From assembly GCF_030362935.1 (NCBI RefSeq), contig NZ_JAUCDY010000012.1:10518-74517 (forward strand): DNA of 64,000 nucleotides, read 5' to 3'. Of this stretch, positions 61,146 to 64,000 are shown piece after piece. The notes below the pieces were generated by a model that was not told where the DNA came from, did no database searches, and worked only from the letters and a program-made list of their open reading frames with translations. The stretch's first letter is position 1, and the number at the start of each line of letters is the position of its first letter. The stretch is from Thiopseudomonas acetoxidans (GTDB lineage: Bacteria; Pseudomonadota; Gammaproteobacteria; Pseudomonadales; Pseudomonadaceae). A program made the translations under genes and the position numbers.

Positions 61146-62803
61146 AAAAGACATTAATAAGTACTCTGTTGTTGTCTTTGTTTGCGCAGCCTGCATTTGC
61201 GGGTACAGGACAAGCTAACACCTCAGCGATTGTGATGTTCTTGCTGTTTATTGCGGGAACCATGGTAATTACTTGGTGGGCGGCGCGTAAAACGCAAACC
61301 ACTTCTGATTTCTATACCGCTGGTGGTGGCATTACTGGTTTCCAGAACGGTTTGGCGATTGCGGGGGACTATATTTCCGCCGCTTCATTCCTAGGTATTG
61401 CAGGTCTGGTGTACGTCAGTGGTTTTTACGGCATCATTTACGCGATTGGCTTCCTGTTCGGTTGGCCGGTGGTGATGTTCTTGATTGCCGAGCGCTTGCG
61501 TAACTTGGGTCGCTTTAACTTTGCTGACGTGACGGCGTTTCGTTTGGGGCAAACCCAGATGCGTATTCTCGCCTCTAGTGCGTCGCTGCTGATTATCGCG
61601 CTGTACTTGATTGCGCAGATGGTCGGTGCCGGTAAGTTGATCGTATTGCTGTTCGGTATTGAATATAAGTTCTCCGTCGTAATCATTGGCGTGCTGATGA
61701 TGATTTACGTTTTCTTTGGCGGCATGACAGCCACTACTTGGGTGCAGATCATTAAAGCCGTGTTGATGCTGACCGGTGGTACGTTGCTGGCGGGCTTGGT
61801 GTTGTATCAGTTTGGCTTTAACGCAGACACCATGCTGGCAGAAGCGGTGCGTGTTCACCCTAACGGTGTAGAAATTATGGCGCCGGGTACCGCAGTGAGC
61901 GAACACCCACTAAACGCCTTGTCCTTGGGTATTGCTTTAGCCTTTGGTACGGCAGGCTTGCCACACATCCTGATGCGTTTCTTTACGGTGTCCAGTGCAC
62001 AAGAAGCACGTAAGTCAGTGATTTGGGCCAGTAGCTTTATTGGTTACTTCTACCTGCTCACCTTTATTATTGGTTTCGGTGCGATTGCTTTACTGGTACG
62101 TCACCCTGAGTACTTCACCACGGCAGCGGATGGCAGCTTTAATATGTTGACTGACCTGATTGGTGGGACCAACATGGCGGCGGTGCACTTGTCTAACGCT
62201 GTAGGCGGTAGCTTATTGCTAGGGTTCTTGGCAGCAGTAACCTTCGCGACTATTGTTGCGGTGGTGGCAGGTTTGGCGTTAGCCGGTGCGGCAGCGATTG
62301 CGCATGACCTGTATGCCAACGTGATTGCACGCGGTCGCTCCACTGAAGCACAAGAAATGAGAATCTCTAAAATCTCTATTCTCGTGTTAGGCGTGCTAGC
62401 TATCCTGCTAGGTATAGTATTCGAGCATCAGAACGTAGCCTTCATGGTGGGCTTGGCCTTTGCGATTGCAGCCAGTGCTAACTTCCCTGTGTTGGTGTTG
62501 TCCGTATCATGGCGCGGTTGTACAACCCGCGGTGCAACCATAGGTGGCTTTGTGGGTCTTCTGTTTGCCACGGTATGGGTTGTGTTGAGTAAGACCGTTT
62601 GGGTTGATGTGTTCGGTAATGTTGATCCTATTACCCCGTTCCCTAACCCAGGTATCTTCTCGATTCCTTTAGCCTTCCTGTCAATCTGGTTCTTCTCAAT
62701 TACAGATAAGGGTGCGAATGCACAAAATGAGCGCGATGCCTTTGATGCGCTGACTGTGCGTAGTCAGACAGGTATCGGTCGTTCAGGAGCTACCGAGCAT
62801 TAA
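61142..62803 (+). CDS. actP: cation/acetate symporter ActP
   Basis: ActP is a sodium:solute symporter family transporter for acetate and similar short-chain acids. The 553 residues have an N-terminal signal-like segment (LISTLLLSLFAQPAFA), about 13 membrane helices, and conserved GGGITGFQNGLAIAGDYISAASFLGIAGL and AFGTAGLPHILMRFFTV regions. It overlaps yjcH by four bases. acs, often upstream in enterics, is not here. A strong terminator follows. Confidence 0.95.
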   Translation: MKKTLISTLLLSLFAQPAFAGTGQANTSAIVMFLLFIAGTMVITWWAARKTQTTSDFYTAGGGITGFQNGLAIAGDYISAASFLGIAGLVYVSGFYGIIYAIGFLFGWPVVMFLIAERLRNLGRFNFADVTAFRLGQTQMRILASSASLLIIALYLIAQMVGAGKLIVLLFGIEYKFSVVIIGVLMMIYVFFGGMTATTWVQIIKAVLMLTGGTLLAGLVLYQFGFNADTMLAEAVRVHPNGVEIMAPGTAVSEHPLNALSLGIALAFGTAGLPHILMRFFTVSSAQEARKSVIWASSFIGYFYLLTFIIGFGAIALLVRHPEYFTTAADGSFNMLTDLIGGTNMAAVHLSNAVGGSLLLGFLAAVTFATIVAVVAGLALAGAAAIAHDLYANVIARGRSTEAQEMRISKISILVLGVLAILLGIVFEHQNVAFMVGLAFAIAASANFPVLVLSVSWRGCTTRGATIGGFVGLLFATVWVVLSKTVWVDVFGNVDPITPFPNPGIFSIPLAFLSIWFFSITDKGANAQNERDAFDALTVRSQTGIGRSGATEH

Positions 62804-62824
62804 TTCAGTAGAGGTATGCTAAAG

Positions 62825-62856
62825 AAAACGCGGCCCGTCAAACGGCCGCGTTTTTT
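62825..62856 (+). terminator. intrinsic terminator after actP
   Basis: An eleven-pair stem AAAACGCGGCC/GGCCGCGTTTT with an eight-base loop ends in a run of six T. Confidence 0.92.
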
Positions 62857-62949
62857 GTTGCTGGGTTAATGAGTTTGGTAGCTAAAGCGTTTCGTGTAGA
62901 ATCAGTCCGTGTTGAAATTTAATATAAAAGTTTTTCTAGCTAGGACTAT

Positions 62950-63804
62950 ATGAGTATGACCACTAATCAGCCCGAACCAGCTGAGTCTTCAAATAAAGAG
63001 AGTGCTTTGGAAAACTTGTTGCCTATAGGTGAGCACGAAGAAGAAGGCCGCGATGAGCAAGGGCGCAAGGTTCGCCATAAAGGTGTATATCTGCTGCCGA
63101 ATTTATTCACTACAGCCAATATGTTTGCTGGGTTTTATGCAATAGTCTGTGCAATACATGGCAGCTTCGAAATTGCCTCCGTCGCCATTTTTGTAGCCAT
63201 GGTGTTCGATGGGCTGGATGGGCGGGTGGCACGAATGACGCAAACGCAAAGTGCCTTTGGTGCCGAGTACGACTCGCTATCCGATATGGTGGCGTTTGGC
63301 GTAGCGCCGGCGATATTGGCTTATCAGTGGGCTTTATCAGAGTTAGGTAATGTTGGCTTAACCGTTGCTTTTATCTATACCGCTTGTGGGGCATTACGCT
63401 TGGCGCGCTTTAATACGCAAATCGATACGGTAGATAAACGTTGGTTTATCGGATTAGCCAGTCCTGCCGCCGCCGCTGTAGTGGCGGGAATGGTTTGGTC
63501 AGTAGCTACTTTTACCGATAAGGGTGTGGTAGGTGCGGACCTTCCGGTAGCCGTGGTGATGCTGTTTGCGTTTTTAGTGGCGGCTGTTGGTTTGCTGATG
63601 GTTAGCAATATCAAGTTTTATAGCTTTAAGGATTTAGATCTAAAAGGGCGTGTGCCCTTTGTCGCAATTCTTGTAGTGGTGTTGGCGTTTGCGGTTATCT
63701 TTAGCGATCCGCCGCGCGTACTCTTGTTGATTTTTATGGCCTATGCGGTATCGGGGCCAGTGCAGTTTGTGTTGCAAATGCGTAAAAATAAAAAAGGTGC
63801 CTAG
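62950..63804 (+). CDS. pssA: CDP-diacylglycerol-serine O-phosphatidyltransferase
   Basis: PssA makes phosphatidylserine, the precursor of phosphatidylethanolamine. The 284 residues have a charged N-terminus, several membrane segments and the CDP-alcohol transferase motif DGLDGRVAR followed by GAEYDSLSDMVAFG. It pairs functionally with PgsA encoded 15 kb upstream. The rRNA promoters start seven bases after its stop; in P. aeruginosa, pssA also lies near an rRNA operon, from memory. Confidence 0.96.
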   Translation: MSMTTNQPEPAESSNKESALENLLPIGEHEEEGRDEQGRKVRHKGVYLLPNLFTTANMFAGFYAIVCAIHGSFEIASVAIFVAMVFDGLDGRVARMTQTQSAFGAEYDSLSDMVAFGVAPAILAYQWALSELGNVGLTVAFIYTACGALRLARFNTQIDTVDKRWFIGLASPAAAAVVAGMVWSVATFTDKGVVGADLPVAVVMLFAFLVAAVGLLMVSNIKFYSFKDLDLKGRVPFVAILVVVLAFAVIFSDPPRVLLLIFMAYAVSGPVQFVLQMRKNKKGA

Positions 63805-63810
63805 CCTGTG

Positions 63811-63838
63811 TTGACAGCTGGCAAAGAAGCTGTAGAAT
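63811..63838 (+). promoter_or_regulatory. first rRNA operon promoter
   Basis: A perfect TTGACA and TAGAAT spaced by 16 bases, followed by GCGCG, a GC-rich discriminator typical of stringently controlled promoters. Confidence 0.75.
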
Positions 63839-63853
63839 GCGCGTCCACTCAAC

Positions 63854-63897
63854 GGGGTTGCTTAAGAGTTCAAGCAAAAATTATTTTTTAAAACCCC
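63854..63897 (+). repeat. nested inverted repeat between the two rRNA promoters
   Basis: GGGGTT (63854-63859) pairs with AACCCC (63892-63897), and inside it TTGCTT (63858-63863) pairs with AAGCAA (63872-63877). The two share bases, so the folds exclude each other. The inner stem is followed by a T-rich run and resembles a small terminator for transcripts from the first promoter. Confidence 0.4.
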
Positions 63898-63925
63898 TTG
63901 ACGTAAAAAGATTGGCCTCTATAAT
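63898..63925 (+). promoter_or_regulatory. second rRNA operon promoter
   Basis: TTGACG and a perfect TATAAT spaced by 16 bases, followed by ACGCC. Together with the upstream promoter it forms the tandem arrangement usual for rRNA operons. Confidence 0.75.
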
Positions 63926-63971
63926 ACGCCACCTCAGATGCAGCGACGCACTTAGCGCAAAGCTTCTGAAC

Positions 63972-63983
63972 AGTTCTTTAACA
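63972..63983 (+). promoter_or_regulatory. boxA antitermination site of an rRNA leader
   Basis: AGTTCTTTAACA is close to the E. coli rRNA boxA TGCTCTTTAACA and is followed by the AT-rich leader that precedes 16S rRNA. NusB and S10 (NusE) would bind it. The 16S gene itself starts beyond the window. Confidence 0.8.
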
Positions 63984-64000
63984 TTTTAATCAAGCAATTC

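Overview
The window is chromosomal DNA from a gammaproteobacterium of the Pseudomonas lineage. It reads with a much lower GC content than most Pseudomonas (by eye in the high forties). The str/S10/spc/alpha ribosomal supercluster, a TTG-started rpoC, a DUF1302-DUF1329 pair, an OprD-family porin next to proS, and pssA beside an rRNA operon all fit Pseudomonadaceae. A low-GC relative such as Thiopseudomonas is my guess, not something the sequence proves. Almost everything here is core genome. I see no prophage, transposase, CRISPR array, toxin-antitoxin module or obvious defence island.

Layout. 1-23.9 kb: the 3' end of rpoB, then rpoC, rpsL-rpsG-fusA-tuf, the S10 operon (rpsJ to rpsQ), the spc operon (rplN to rpmJ, including secY) and the alpha operon (rpsM-rpsK-rpsD-rpoA-rplQ), all on the + strand. 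This is the transcription and translation machinery plus the Sec channel. 24.3-27.7 kb: an accessory pair of exported DUF1302 and DUF1329 proteins, separated by a REP-like inverted pair. 27.8-32.7 kb: queG diverging from tsaE-amiB-mutL (tRNA modification, septal wall hydrolysis, mismatch repair). 33-42 kb: ndk-rlmN-pilF-rodZ-ispG-hisS-yfgM-bamB-der, a classic block joining isoprenoid synthesis, tRNA charging, outer-membrane assembly and ribosome assembly. 42-45.3 kb: a minus-strand set rmlB, slyX, a HIT protein and dbpA. 45.5-48.3 kb: uvrC-pgsA followed by tRNA-Gly and tRNA-Cys. 48.5-53.7 kb: oprD-like porin, proS, dxs. 53.8-60.4 kb: galU and the complete rnfABCDGE redox-driven ion pump on the minus strand. 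60.8-62.8 kb: yjcH-actP acetate uptake. 62.95-63.8 kb: pssA, then tandem promoters and a boxA that mark the start of an rRNA operon whose 16S gene begins just beyond the window.

The less ordinary material lies mostly between genes. There are tetraloop-capped hairpins in the rpsL leader, a structured rpsL-rpsG spacer, a terminator/promoter/leader unit inside the spc operon before rpsH, and a promoter-plus-hairpin leader before rpsM. Long U-tract-less hairpins with seven-base loops occur at all three convergent gene junctions. Several neighbourhoods conserved in Pseudomonas are broken: no yjeF between queG and tsaE, no miaA-hfq after mutL, no gacA before uvrC and no nth after rnfE. I did not find a clear new biological system; the best candidates for follow-up are the RNA-level control elements and the DUF1302/DUF1329 locus.
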